From assembly GCA_023105745.1 (NCBI GenBank), contig JALGQZ010000006.1, positions 2,467,468 to 2,531,467 of the forward strand: DNA of 64,000 nucleotides, in the 5' to 3' direction. How positions within the stretch are numbered: the stretch's first letter is position 1; each line of letters opens with the position of its first letter. The stretch comes from Austropuccinia psidii. Its lineage: Eukaryota > Basidiomycota > Pucciniomycetes > Pucciniales > Sphaerophragmiaceae. The notes beneath the pieces were generated by a model, which was not told the origin of the DNA, did not search any database, and saw only the letters and a program-made list of their open reading frames with translations. The translations under genes were made by a program, and so were the position numbers. Shown piece after piece: positions 44,850 to 56,453 of the stretch.

Positions 44850-44861
44850 TCAGGCTTTTCC
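44850..44861 (-). promoter_or_regulatory. Candidate gag/pol -1 frameshift site in F
   Basis: Element strand GGAAAAGCCTGA: in the gag frame GGA AAA GCC TGA. A one-base backward slip of the Lys codon re-pairs AAA with AAA and enters the pol frame (AGC CTG AGT GGA), which has no ATG nearby. The same 12 bases are at 51174-51185 in G. Confidence 0.5.
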
Positions 44862-46186
44862 ATGGCTGGGAAATTTGCCTGACGGTTGGGTAAGCTTGTT
44901 TTGAGGCCTTTTGAAACAGGACTCAAGACTATGCTTCCCACCACAACAGGTCCGTAGACCCTCTTTGATTCTTCTTTCTTTTTCAGAGTTCATGAGCTTG
45001 AAGTCCTTATTCAACAAAGAAGAATGGGGCTTGTCCCTCTTCTGAAAATTCTTCTTCTTCTTTTGACTTGAACGTGAAGAACTTTGAGGATGAGAAGAAT
45101 GTGACTTTGAGGCTTCCGGCTTCTTCTCTTGATGATGACCCTTTTCATTTTGCCTCTCATGGTACCTGGTATCAAGCTCCAGGGTAATATCCATTAAGTC
45201 TTGAAGAGAGTCAATTCTTGAAGGATGGGAGGCCAATTAATCCAAAATCCTGGATGGAAATCCCTTCCTGAAATGATGAATGAGAGCTCTTTCACCCCAA
45301 TCCCCAATTCTTGAGACTAAACTTCTGAAATCAGCAATGTATAAGGATAGATCCCCACCTTCTTTCATTCTTAAAGAATCCAACTCAGCTTCTGCTTTTC
45401 TGACTTCATTTGGATCACCAGACAAAGTGAAGAGTTGGGATTCAAACAGTTTCCAAGAGTTGAGCAGGTAATTTGAATCTTCATTGGTGAGATTGGAAAG
45501 ATAAGGCTCAATCCATTTTGCAGCCCTGCCAATAAGAAATGATGTGGCATAGAGAACTTCCTTTCTGTCTTGAGAGAAATTTTCCGGATCATTATGAAAT
45601 ATCAATTGACAAGACTGAATGAAACTTCTAACTTTGAAAGGCTGAGTCCCATCAAAGCATTCCTGTGCCTTAATAGATGGAGTCTTGAAGCTGGTGGTCT
45701 TGATGCTTCAGAAGATGAAGCTGCTTGAAGATTGGCCATAATCTGAGTCATTTGCTGCATGATGGCCAGTAGAGATGGTTCAGAATGATGAGAGACAAGC
45801 TGATTAGACTGGGCTAGAGTTGGTCCTGCAGTACCTCGGGATGCTTCCACTGGAGCAGGAGCACCTTCAGGACCATCAGACTCTTCCTCTTCCACAGAAT
45901 TCTCCTCCTCCTCTTCACCATCTTCACCTGGAACTTTGGAAATGGTCCTTGAAAGTCCTGGGAATACGCCAACTACTCCTGAGAATGAACATGATCTTCT
46001 TGGCCCTCTTCCTTCCTTCCTGGATGGTGCTGCTCCTTTCATGCGGGGTCCTCTATCTAATTGGGCCCTCAGTTGAGGAACTGCTGGGGTGCCATCTAGA
46101 GGAGCTCTTGGAGTTGGAGTGAGAACAGCTTGAGCTCTGGCCTGAGATCGTGTCTGTCTTGCCGGAGGTGAATGTTGAACAGGCAT
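44850..46186 (-). pseudogene. Element F gag
   Basis: ATG at 46186 (MPVQHSPPARQTRSQ), Pro/Ser/Arg-rich N-terminus, Glu-rich stretch, QQMTQIMANLQ helix (near 45740), capsid-like region (GRAAKWIEPYLSNL near 45500; GDWGERALIHHFRKG near 45280), Lys/Ser-rich linker and zinc knuckle. A one-base deletion near 45690 (CTTGAAGCTGG; E has CTTGAAGGCTGG) shifts the frame, and a TAA lies at 45237. The first zinc-binding Cys is Arg (RTCCGGKHSLESC near 44950; G has CTCCGGKHSLEYC). The frame ends at TGA 44850-44852. Confidence 0.9.
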
Positions 46187-46957
46187 GATGTCAGGAATAA
46201 AATTGAGATAAATGAATTAAAATCAAAATTCGCTTGAACTGAAAAGAGTCAACAATCAGATCTTGAGGAAAATCAATGAATCAAAATGAAAATCTTCAAG
46301 TACGTCAATAAATCAAAATCAAATGAAGTCTTGAAGTCAAAATCAAATCAATGTCTTGAAGTAAATCAATGAATCAAATTAAAATGAGATCTTTAAGTCA
46401 ATAAATCAATGAATCAAATCACTCAAAATCAAAATCTGGCAAAAATCAATCAATCAAATGAAATCTTGAAGAAAAATCAATTTATGTCAAAATTCTTGAT
46501 GTGAAAAAATCAGCAGAATCAATGAAATATTCAGGTCAATCAATTTTCTTGAGGTAAATATCAAATATGTCAAATCAATCAATCAATCAAAATCAAGTGA
46601 GTTCTTCTTTAAATACCAAAATTCTTAAAGAATGAATCAATTATGAATCCTGATGTGAAGAATATGTCTGAATATCTTGATGAAAAATCTGAAAATCAAA
46701 GAAAATCAAGATGACACCTGAATTATGAAAGAAATAAAAATTTGATGATTTAAAAAAGATTTTAAAAAGAATAACAAAATACAAATGGGTCAGCTTTCAA
46801 TTTTCAAAATGAAGAATGAATGAAAGAAAATTGAGAGGTGACGATGAATCATTAAGTTCATAAGCGTAAAAGAATCATAATTTCGATGAAATGAGTGAAT
46901 GAAATTATAAAGAAAGAATGAACAGAATGAAAAGAAATTATGATTTAATTAATATAA
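46187..46957 (-). other. ATCAATC-rich 5' leader of element F
   Basis: Noncoding, dominated by AATCAATCAA and TCTTGAAG units on the plus strand. It ends TTTAATTAATATAA before the LTR; reverse-complemented this matches TATAGTAATTAAC in the F LTR with two mismatches (self-priming site, degraded). Confidence 0.7.
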
Positions 46958-48358
46958 TGTCACAGGGGCTCTAGTGGAAATACAAGAATGGCCTGGCACT
47001 CAGCAATCAGGGAACTCACTTGAAAGACTCCAAAAGAATAAAGAATAAAAATAATAAGAATGAATTCCTCTAAAAGATATGCAGGTACAAGATGAGATGC
47101 AAAGAGGAAAGGGAAGCCAAATGGCCAAAGAGCCAACCAAGTAATTCCTTAATCACTGTTTCAACTCGCCAAAAATGAATAATGGAATTAGTAAGGATAT
47201 GACCACCAAATATCCATTGACGGGCGAAGAGAGAGAAAGAGAAAAGTGCTAAATGACGGACTTAATAATATCAGTATTTGCTTAACTAAAATGAAAAGAA
47301 AATAAAGATGAAGATAAATCAAAGTATAGTAATTAACTGGGGGAAAACCCCCCAGGGTGGAAAGGGTAGCCGGTATATGTGAAAAGCTGGGAGCTTGAGT
47401 TCTTCAGGCTGAAAACTGATTTGTATTGATCCTTGAGGCTGTATTGATTGTTTTGGGAATTGATACAGTGGGCTAATATTGAAATTGAAATGGGTTGAAT
47501 GAATTTCCCACACTTGAAAATGAAATACAGTTCTTGATTGATCCAGACTGTATTGAAATGAAGGTGGTTGCCAAGATGGATTGAGTGGAGCTTTGACACT
47601 TGACAACTCCTTTTGGCACTGCCTCTTGAATACACCTTGAGAATGAATCGACAGTATTCCCTTGGAAGGAATACTTGGAGTGAGAATAACCAATGACTGC
47701 TTGATGGCGTCATTGGTATTTGATGTTTTGACACTTGCCCTTGAGCCTTGATGAATCCTCTTGATGACGTGACTGGATGGCCTGATGGAAGGTTGAAATA
47801 ACCAGATGATATTGCCGCCAGTGGATTGCTGCTGAAAAAAGATGCATAATTGTGTATAACACCATATATGGCATTTTGATTATTGGAGGTTGAAAATGGC
47901 CATAAGTCTTTAGAGATGACGCCAGGAGGATATTGGTGAAATTTGGTTTTGGAGGGCTTCAGAGGTGTCAGAGTGTCCTTTGAGTTATTTGGCCAAATAC
48001 AGCTCATACAGCCTTAAAACTGTATTTGCGCAAAGTGCGCAAAAAGGCACAAAATGTGCAAAAGTGCGCGAATGCGCAGAAACTGTATTTAAAGCCAAAA
48101 ACAGCTTATTGGGCTGTATTTCCCCTGTTGACTGGGAAATACCAAAATTGCCCAAAAGTAGAGAAGGGCCAGGAAAGGCCTGATGACGGTGAAGGGCCCA
48201 AGTTGGGCCCAGATGATGAAATGGCCATAAAAGGCCATATGAGGTGAGATGGCCAATTTGGCCAATGATTTCTGGATATGGCCAAATTGCCATATATTGG
48301 ATGTGGCATTGATATGCCATATTGACGTCCAAGGGGATGGATTGCCATGGTTGTGACA
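46958..48358 (-). repeat. 5' LTR of element F (1401 bp)
   Basis: TGTCACAGGGGCTCTAGT...CCATGGTTGTGACA. It is 16 bp longer than its partner (extra AAGAATAAAAATAAT near 47042). Followed by the target duplication TCTTG (48359-48363), where the E gag resumes. Confidence 0.93.
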
Positions 48359-48829
48359 TCTTGATGCTTCATAGGATGAAGCTGCTTGAAGATTGGCCAT
48401 AATCTGAGTCATTTGCTGCATATTGGCCAATAAAGATGGTTCAGACTGATGAGAGACAGGCTGATTAGACTGGGCTAGAGATGGCCCTCCAGTACCTTGG
48501 GATGCCTCCACTGGAGCAGGAGCACCTTCAGGACCATCAGACTCTTCCTCTTCCACAGAATTCTCCTCCTCCTCTTCACCATCTTCACCTGGAACCTTAA
48601 GACTGGTTCTTGAAAGTCCTGGAAATCGGCCAACTACTCCTGAGAATGAGCTTGATCACCTTGGCCCTCTTCCTTCCTTCCTGGATGGTGCTGCTCCTTC
48701 CAATTTGGCCCTCAGTTGAGAAACTGCTGGGGTGCCATCAAAAGGAGCCCTTGGAGTTGGAGTGAGAACAGCTTGAGTTCTGGCCTGAGATCTTGTCTGC
48801 CTTGCAGGAGGTGAGTGTTGGATGGGCAT
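48359..48829 (-). pseudogene. Element E gag, N-terminal part
   Basis: ATG at 48827-48829 (MPIQHSPPARQTRSQ), Pro/Ser/Arg-rich N-terminus, TGA at 48656-48658 where F and G have a sense codon, then the same frame continues through the Glu-rich stretch (near 48550) and QQMTQIMANLQ (near 48400) to the F insertion. The gene continues at 7629 and below. Confidence 0.88.
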
Positions 48830-49584
48830 GATTTCAGGATAAAATTGAAATAAATGAGAAAGAATCAAGATTTGAAGATGAAACCTTGAGGCAATTGAAA
48901 TAAAGCTTGAAGTCAAAATTCAAAATCAATATCTTGAGGAAAATGAAGAAAAATCACTAAATTAAATGAAATCTTCAGGTAAATCAATCAATTAAATATC
49001 AAATGAAAACTTGAAGTAAATAAATCAAATTTCAAATCAATCAAAATCAAAATCTTGCAGAAAATCAATCAATCAAAATGAATTCTTGAAGAAAAATCAA
49101 TTTATGTCAAAATTCTTGATGTGAAGAATCAGCAAAATCAATGAAATATTCAGGGCAATCAATTTTCTTGAGGTAAATATCAATTTATATCAAATCAATC
49201 AATAAAATCAAAATCAAGTGAGTTCTTCTTTAAAAATCAAAATTCTTGAAGAATGAATCAAATATGAATCTTGATATGAAGAATGTGTTTGAATAACTTG
49301 ATGAAAAATTTGAACATCAAATGAAAATTAAGATGTTGCCTGAATTATGAATGAATTGAAAAATGAATGATGATTTGAGTAAGATTTAAAAAGAGAAACA
49401 AAAAATAAAGTTGGGGTCAGCTTTCAATTTTCAGAATGAAGAATGAATGAGAGAAAATTGAGAGGTTACAATCAATCATAAGGTTCATAAGCATTAAAGA
49501 GTCATAATTTCAATGAAATGAGTGAATGAAATTATAAAAAAAGAATGAACAGAATGAAGAGAAAGTATGAGTTAATTAATATAA
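48830..49584 (-). other. 5' leader of element E with candidate self-priming site 49571-49583
   Basis: AATCAATC/CTTGA-rich noncoding leader. GTTAATTAATATA at 49571-49583, one base from the LTR, is the exact reverse complement of TATATTAATTAAC at 49954-49966 inside the LTR (13 pairs). No TGG-type site is present. Confidence 0.65.
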
Positions 49585-51024
49585 TGTCACAGGGGCACTT
49601 GGACCGAAATACAAGAGTGGCTTGGCACTCAGAAATCAGGGAACTCACTTGGAAGACTCCAAATGAAGACAGAAATAAAATAAAAGAATAAATTTCCTCT
49701 AAGAAATGTGCAGGTACAAAGATGAGATGCAATAAGAGGAAAGAGAAGCCAAATGACCAAAGAGCCAACCAAGTAAGTCCTTAATCACTGTTTGAACCTG
49801 CCAAAATGAATAATGGAATTAGTAAGGATATGACCACCAAATATCCATTGACAGGTGAAGGAAGAAAAGAGAAGGTGCTAAGTGACTGACTTGATAATAT
49901 CAGTATTCAATAAAAAAAATGATAAGATAAATAAAGATAAAATAAAATCAAAGTATATTAATTAACTGGGGAAAAACCCCCCAGGGTGGAAAGGGTAGCC
50001 AGTATATGTGAAAAGTGGGGAGCTTGAGTTCTTCAGGCTGAAAGCTGATCTGTATTGATCCTTGAGGCTGTATTGATTGTTTTGGGAATTGATACAGCTG
50101 GCTAATATTGAAATTCAGTTGGGTTGAATGAATTTCCCATGCTTGAAAATGAAATACAGCTCTTGATGGATCCAGACTGTATTTAAATGAAGGTGGTTGC
50201 CAAAATGGATTGAGTGGAGCTTTGACACTTGACAATTGAATGAATCGATGAACTGCCTCTTGAATCCCTTGAGAATGGTTGAATAGTATCTCCTTGGAGG
50301 AATACTGTGAATGAAATTCTCCAATGACATCTGGATGGTATGATTGGTCTTCAACGCTGAAACACTTGCTCTTGAGGCTTGATGAGTCCTCTGAATGATT
50401 GGGTGCCTTGATGACGTGATGATATGTTGGAATATTGAAATGACCATTTGATATTACCACCATTGCATTGATGTTGAAAAATGATGCATGATGATATATA
50501 ACATCATTTATGGCATATTGGTTCATTGGAAAGAAGATTACGTCCAAAGGTCTTGAGATGGAAAGGCATAGGGGAAAAAGATGGATGTGATTGCTTCAGA
50601 TCTTGGAAAGGTGCTTCTGGGTCCTTTGGGGATTTTGGCCACTTTTGGGTTCTGAGGCAAAAACTGCCCCAAAGGGGGGAAAGTGTCTTTTGGACACTTT
50701 GCGTCAAAGTGCACAAAATTGCGCAAAAGTACGCAAATGCACATTATGAGCCCAAATGGCCAAAAACAGCCATTTGGGCCATTTACCCTTGTTTTGAGGG
50801 AAATGACCAGACCTACCCATTTGGGCATAAATTGCCGCTATGGCTTCTGGATTGAGGTGAAGGGCCATGAAGGCCCCAAGAGACAAATGGCAATAAATGG
50901 TCCATAAGATGATGGCGTGGCCACATTGGCCACTGGTGATGGATATGGCCAATTGGCCATAAAGGGACTGTGGCTTGATATGCCATATGGGGATCCAAGG
51001 AGATGAATTGCCATGGTTGTGACA
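49585..51024 (-). repeat. 5' LTR of element E (1440 bp)
   Basis: TGTCACAGGGGCACTTGG...CCATGGTTGTGACA. It contains the pairing site 49954-49966, a CTGGGGAAAAACCCCCCAG hairpin just after it, and a TGCGCAAA-type cluster near 50700-50745. Confidence 0.92.
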
Positions 51025-51170
51025 CACCAGAATCAATGAGAATACCGTAAAACACATCAGAAAGAGAAGAAAAGACAAAAAATTTAAAGAATTCTTGACA
51101 CCAGTAGTCAGAATGCACAATTGTGCTCTGGAAGGAAAACAGTGAAGACCATTGAACACGACAGGATCTC
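51025..51170 (-). pseudogene. Element G protease, N-terminal fragment
   Basis: FNGLHCFPSRAQL at the head of pol, then sequence up to the Asp-Ser-Gly region (ILIDSG near 51030), where E interrupts it. It overlaps no gag codons and, as in F, has no initiating ATG in frame. Confidence 0.75.
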
Positions 51171-51173
51171 CAC

Positions 51174-51185
51174 TCAGGCTTTTCC
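51174..51185 (-). promoter_or_regulatory. Candidate gag/pol -1 frameshift site in G
   Basis: Element strand GGAAAAGCCTGA, identical to F 44850-44861, at the gag stop and upstream of the pol frame. Confidence 0.5.
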
Positions 51186-52508
51186 CTGGCTGGGAAAATT
51201 GCCGGAGGATTGGGTAAGTTTGTTTTGAGGCCTTTTGAAACAGTACTCAAGACTATGCTTCCCACCACAACAGGTACATAAGCCCTGCTTGACTCTTCTT
51301 TCTTTTTCAGAATTCATCAAATTGAAGTCTTTATTCAACAAAGGAGAATGGGGCTTGTCCCTCTTCTGAAAATTCTCCTTCTTATGACTCAAACTTGAAG
51401 AATTTTGAGGATGAGAAGAGTTTGGATTTGAGGCTTAAGGCTTCTTCCATTGATGATTATTCTTCTCCTTTTGCCTCTCATGGTACCTGGTATCAAGCTC
51501 CAGGGTAATATCAATTAAGTCCTGAAGGGAATTAATATTTGAAAGGTGGGAGGGCAATTGATCCAGAATCCTGGAGGCACACCCTCTCCTGAAATGATAA
51601 ATGAGAGCCCTTTCACCCCAATCCCTGATCCTTGACACTAAGCTTCTAAAATCTGCAATGTATAAAGATACATGCCTGCCTTCTTTCATTTTGAAAGAAT
51701 CCACCTCTGCTTCAGCTTTTCTGACTTTGTTTGGGTAATCAAATAAAGTGAAGAGTTGAGATTCAAATAATTTCTGAGAGTTGAGAAGGTAGCTTGTGTC
51801 TTGATTAGTGAAATTGGAAAGATAAGGCTTGATCCATTTTGCATCCCTTCCAATAAGAAATGAAGGCGCATAAAGAACTTTCTTTCTGTCTTGAGAGAAA
51901 TCTGCCGGATAATTATGAAAGATTAATTGACAAGACTGAATAAAGCTTCTGACTTTGAAGGGGTGAGTCCCACCAAAGAATTCTGGTGCCTTCATAGATG
52001 GAGTCTTGAAGGATGGTGGTCTTGATGATTCAGAAGAAGAAGCTTCTTGAAGATTGGCCATAATTTGAGTCATCTGCTGCATAATGGCCAATAGAGATGG
52101 TTCAGATTGATGAGAGACAGGCTGATCAGACTGGCCTAGAGTTGGTCCTCCAGTACCGTGAGATTCCCCCACAGGAGCAGGAGCAGCCTCAGTACCTTCA
52201 GGCGCTTCCTCTTCCACAGAATTCTCCTCCTCCTCTTCATCATCTTCACCTGAAACCTTGAGAATGGTTCTTGAAAGTCCTGGAAATCTGCCAACTACTC
52301 CTGAGAATGAGCTTGATCTCCTTGGCCCTCTTCCTTCCTTCCTGGATGGTGCTGCTCCTTCCATAATAGGTCCTCTGTCTAATTGGGCCCTCAGTTGAGG
52401 AACTGCTGGTGTGCCATCAAGAGGAACTCTTGGAGTTGGAGTAAGAACAGCTCGAGTTCTGGCCTGAGTTCTGGTCTGTCTTGCAGGAGGTGAATGTTGG
52501 ATGGGCAT
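51174..52508 (-). pseudogene. Element G gag, one in-frame stop
   Basis: ATG at 52508 (MPIQHSPPARQTRTQ). About 357 codons are open through the Pro/Ser/Arg-rich N-terminus, Glu-rich stretch, QQMTQIMANLQ and capsid-like region (YIADFRSLVSRIRDWGER). A TAA at 51435-51437 replaces the Glu of KKPEAS in F. The same frame continues to the zinc knuckle CTCCGGKHSLEYC (near 51270) and ends at TGA 51174. This is the best-preserved lineage-2 gag here: one nonsense change from open. Confidence 0.9.
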
Positions 52509-53267
52509 GATCTCAGGAAGATATGAATTAAAATTAACTAAAAATAATAAGAATCAAAATTTAAATGGATAACTTGAGCCAATCAAAAGTGAGAGCTTGA
52601 AGTCAAATCAAATAAAATCTTGAAGTGAAAATAATGAATCAAATAAGAATCTTCAGGTAGGTTAATCAATCAAATCTCAAATGAAGTCTTGAAGTGAATA
52701 AATCAGTCAATCAAATCAATCAAAAAAAATTCTTGCAGAAAATCAATCAATCAGATGAATTCTTGAGTCAAAATTGATTCATGTCAAAATTCTTGATGTG
52801 AGTAATCAGCAAAATCAATAAAATCTTCAGGTCAATCAATTTTCTTGAAATCAATGTCAATTATGTCAAATCCATCAATCAAATGAATATCAAGTGAATT
52901 TTTCTTTAAAAATCAAAATTCTGGAAGAAATAATCAAAATGAATCTTGATGTGAAAAAGGTGTCTGAATAATCTGATGAGCAAGTTGAGAATCAAAAGCA
53001 AAAAGACACCTGAATTATGACTGAAATGAGATCTGATGATTTGAAATTGAGAGTTTATAAGAAGATGAATAAAAAAATAAAATAAAATGTAAGTGGGTCA
53101 GTTATCAATTTTCAAGAATGAAGAATGAATGGGAGAAATTGAGAAGTAACAAAGAATCATTAAGTTCGTAAGCATTAAGGAGTCATAATTTGGATTAATG
53201 AAAGCATTAAAATGATAAAATGAATGATTGGACAGAATTAAAAGAAATTCTAAGTTAATTAATATAA
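52509..53267 (-). other. ATCAATC-rich 5' leader of element G
   Basis: Noncoding leader with AATCAATCAA and TCTTGA units. It ends AAGTTAATTAATATAA before the LTR; the reverse complement pairs with TATATTACTTAAC near 53657 in the LTR with one mismatch. Confidence 0.7.
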
Positions 53268-54894
53268 TGTCACAGGGGCTCTTGGACAGAAAGCTAGAGT
53301 GGCCTGGGACTCAGGAATCAAGAGCTTACTTGGAAGGCTCCAAAAGGATAAAAGGGATAAAGCAGAATGAATTTCTTTAAGAAGGATAAGAGTAAGAATA
53401 AGGACAAGTATGTCAAATATAAGAAAGAGTAAGTTATGCCAATGGCCAGGGAAATAAGAAAGGCAAAAGCCAAGAGCCAACCAAGTTAATCCCCAATTCA
53501 CTGCTTCAACCTGCCAGAAAAGGAAGTGGAATTAGTAAAGGATATGACCACCATAATCCACTGAAAGGCAAAGAAGAAAGGTGCAAATGACTGACTTAAG
53601 AATATCATTATTTACTTTCATAAATGAATAGAAAAATCAAGATAAAAATAAATCCAATATATTACTTAACTGGGGAAAAAGTCCCCAGAATCTGAAAGGT
53701 GGCCAGTATATGTCAAAAGCTGAAAGGCTGATCCTGGAAGGTGAGTAACTGCCTGTATTGTCTGAATTGGGCCAATAAAGTTCTGGCCATCTTGAAAACT
53801 GAACTGTGGGACTGAATTGGCCCAATTGGGCCAAGGCCATACAGGATACTTGAGTATTACCTGTATGGACCAACTGAATTGTCCAAGGGATGCTGAAGTA
53901 CTTTCTGCTTTGAAAAATGATTGAAATAATGTAATACCTCTGACAGTGGCCCCTTTTGAATAATCCTGAATTGAATTGCCAACCCAACTCCTACAGGGCC
54001 AGGTGGTTGGGGTCCTTGAATAGTCTTCTGATAGCCACCATGGATAGCCAGGCTGATGAACTGAAGAGTCCTCCTTCAAAATGGGTGTTGGATTTTGGGA
54101 CCTTTATTTTGAAATCATTGAATTTGGTCCTGAAAATGTCACCATTGAATTCCTGAGCAAAAATGGTGCATAATGGTATATAATACCATATATGCACCAC
54201 TCCTGCAACCTTTAGTACGGGGTGCATGGAGGAATGAGAACAATTCCCCTTAAGTTGAGGGGGAGGATTGATCTGAGCTGATCTGGTGGCCTCTGGTGGT
54301 TACCAGACGCCATGGGCTGAAATGTGGTCCATGGTGGTCATTGGCCAATTTGGGGCCTATGGTGGTTTATGGCCATTTTTGGTGTCATGGTGATTGTGGC
54401 CAGAAGTGGGCTCAGGTGGGCCCAATTGTGGTTTGGGACCCACCTGGCCTTGAGGCCTAGTGGGCTGCCCCCTTTGGCCCCTTTTGGCCTCATTGGATTA
54501 GGCCAAAAGGGGCCTAATTGGCCCACAGACCATGGGCTGTGGATTAGGGCCCACAGGCTGTAGAGGCCATAGGGGGCCTAAATGGCCCAAAAGGACCATT
54601 TAGGCCCTAAACCCCCTCATGAAAAGGGTTGGCCCAGAAGTGATGGTGAGGGCTAGGAGACAAAAGGACCCCCCAGGCTTAAAAATAAAGATAGAGGCCT
54701 GAGGGTTGGAGATATGGAAATTGGACAGGAAGGCCAATGATGGCAGGATATGGCCTGAGGCCATGAAAGGCCAGGGGGAGGTGCTATGTCCAAAGGGCTA
54801 TAGAACAACAAAGGGGGCCAATTGGCCCCAACTTGGTTCCAGGCTAAATTGCGGCAATACCCATGGAGGGGGGTCATTCCTTGTGGTTGTGACA
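53268..54894 (-). repeat. 5' LTR of element G (1627 bp)
   Basis: TGTCACAGGGGCTCTTGG...CTTGTGGTTGTGACA. It is the longest lineage-2 LTR here, because of a GGCC-dense, relatively GC-rich tract at about 54290-54860. The hairpin CTGGGGAAAAAGTCCCCAG lies near 53671. Confidence 0.9.
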
Positions 54895-56020
54895 GGGTAG
54901 CAGGTCCAACCAGCCTTCTTGCTTGCTTCAGACTGGGCTAAAACTTGCTACTATTATTTGGGCATCTTTCAAGTCAGATTATCAAGATTCAGGAATACAT
55001 CAAATGAAATTAATTGAATTATGTAGCTTCTAGAAATCCTAAATAACCCTTAATTCCAAAAACTTCTTTGGGAAAAAAACCAATAAATTTAAATTTAAGA
55101 TGAAGCCATTAACCACAAAATAATTTTTTATATTTCTCTAAATAAAAATACTCTCCTTCCCCATCTCTTATCATATACTTCTTTTCATACCTTTTGTTTC
55201 TATCCAAGTTCTTCAATCAGATATAAATATTTCCAGAATTAAAAGTATTTACATCAAAGTATTTTTCTTTAAGCCATTACTCTCAATAAATTGTTTTCAC
55301 TCACAAAAAAAAATGTATATTTTTACTATCTCTTTGTCCCAAAAACTTAATTAATCGTAATTTGCAGAAATTTAATACAAAGTAAAATGTATCTTTTCCT
55401 TCTTTCACAATTGGAAAAAAGTTAGGAAGTTGCTTGTGAATATCAGGTTGAAAAGAAATATTTATCAAAGAACAATAACTGAGTGCAGGTTTTTCTCCCT
55501 GTCTTATTCCTGAAACATTTGATAATTTAGATAAAATCTTATTCCTGTTTTCACCAAATTTAACATGGAATACCTTTAACACCTCTTTCCAATGGAAGAA
55601 ATAAAATTCAACGTCTTATTACTGAAAAAAGATTTCTTTCCATATCACATAACAATTGATATATCCAATGGTTCAAAAAAAAGAACTTTATAGGAACTAA
55701 TTGTTAAATATTCTAAAATTCATATCAAATCTATTATGAAGCAAAATTGATAATATCCTACTGTGCTGGGGAAATGAAGTTTCACTCAGTTTCTCAATGG
55801 TTTTATATTTTGCAGAAAACATCAGATACCTCATTATAATTTTTCCAAATTAAAAGCATGTGAATGCATCATTGCTCCTTCCAAAAACTGCCAATTTTAA
55901 AACTCAATTTTAGACTCGTATTTTTAAATTACTGATATGAATAATAATTTTCTTAAGATTCAAAGTTTTCAGTGAAGTGCAAATAATGTGAGAATCAGGA
56001 ATCACTTTGCAAGGTTTTGT
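54895..56020. other. AT-rich stretch with no recognised feature
   Basis: Right flank of the nest. Largest frame is 93 codons on the minus strand (55301-55582), with no recognised motif and no sign of flanking exons; I do not call it a gene. No repeats shared with the rest of the window were seen. Confidence 0.5.
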
Positions 56021-56453
56021 GTTTAAGGCTGAGTCTATGATAGAGTAAATAAAATGGTATCTAAAACTCTAAATTTGACTGTGACATGGATAACGATTAG
56101 TAAAAAAGGGTTTTAAAGAGTGTTTCAGGGCTTTAACAAAGTATTTTAGTGGTGGTGAGCACTGTTAAAAGCCCTGGGTGCAATAATTATCTGTCGGGTT
56201 ACAATAAGCACTACTTCAATACTTAAGATTAGAAGTATGCCTGATTATTTTCCAAGCGTATAGCTGTTTTGGACAGTTTTACTATGTAGGAATTCAAGAG
56301 CAGGATGAGGAAACCTTTTCTGGTGAAGAAAAGTCCTTGGTTTATCCCAAAATGGGGTGGAATGGCCCTCTAGACCATCCATGTAGAGGAAGTGAAGAGT
56401 TTTTCAGTTCAGAGTACTGGCTTGTGGTTTCCACAAGGCCTATATGCCCTGTA
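56021..56453 (-). repeat. Truncated D-family LTR fragment
   Basis: Aligns with the left 480 or so bases of the D LTR (AAGGCTGAGTCTATG, AGTGGTGGTGAGC, CAAGAGCAGGATGAGG, GGCTTGTGGTTT, TATATGCCCTGTA) with many differences. Homology stops at 56453, where a different terminal-looking sequence begins; the other LTR half was not found nearby. Confidence 0.85.

Larger units (their letters stand above)
37532..48358 (-). mobile_element. Element F: lineage-2 gypsy element carrying solo LTR H
   Basis: LTRs at 37532-38916 and 46958-48358 with gag, protease, reverse transcriptase, RNase H, integrase and chromodomain between them. Target duplication TCTTG at 7625-7629 and 48359-48363; the left copy is displaced because B inserted at the tip of F's left LTR (F's first four bases are also at 7630-7633). 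F sits in the gag of E. The LTRs differ at about 35-40 sites plus a 16-bp indel by eye. Solo LTR H occupies 40039-41477. All genes are broken. Confidence 0.93.
48359..51024 (-). mobile_element. Element E: 5' part (gag start, leader, 5' LTR)
   Basis: E is the host of A and F. Its other visible piece is 6820-7629; its pol and 3' LTR lie left of the window beyond A. E is inserted in the protease region of G: right after its LTR, CACCAGAATCAATGAG matches the protease of F at 44700. The target duplication is probably CACCA (51025-51029), left copy not visible. Confidence 0.88.
51025..54894 (-). mobile_element. Element G: outermost lineage-2 element, 5' part
   Basis: The oldest layer: a short protease fragment, gag, leader and 5' LTR; the rest lies left of the window beyond E. 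Everything from A to F is nested within G. The right flank after the LTR is GGGTA (54895-54899), presumably its target duplication. Confidence 0.88.

Noticed and set aside
1..54894. Repeat-induced point mutation (RIP) as the cause of the stops.
   Set aside because: Only some stops fit C-to-T or G-to-A (for example CAA to TAA in A); others need transversions, and no strong CpA depletion is obvious. Rusts are not known for classic RIP.
55301..55582. 93-codon minus-strand ORF in the unassigned stretch.
   Set aside because: It has no recognisable motif and no supporting exon structure; a frame of this length in AT-rich DNA is weak evidence.
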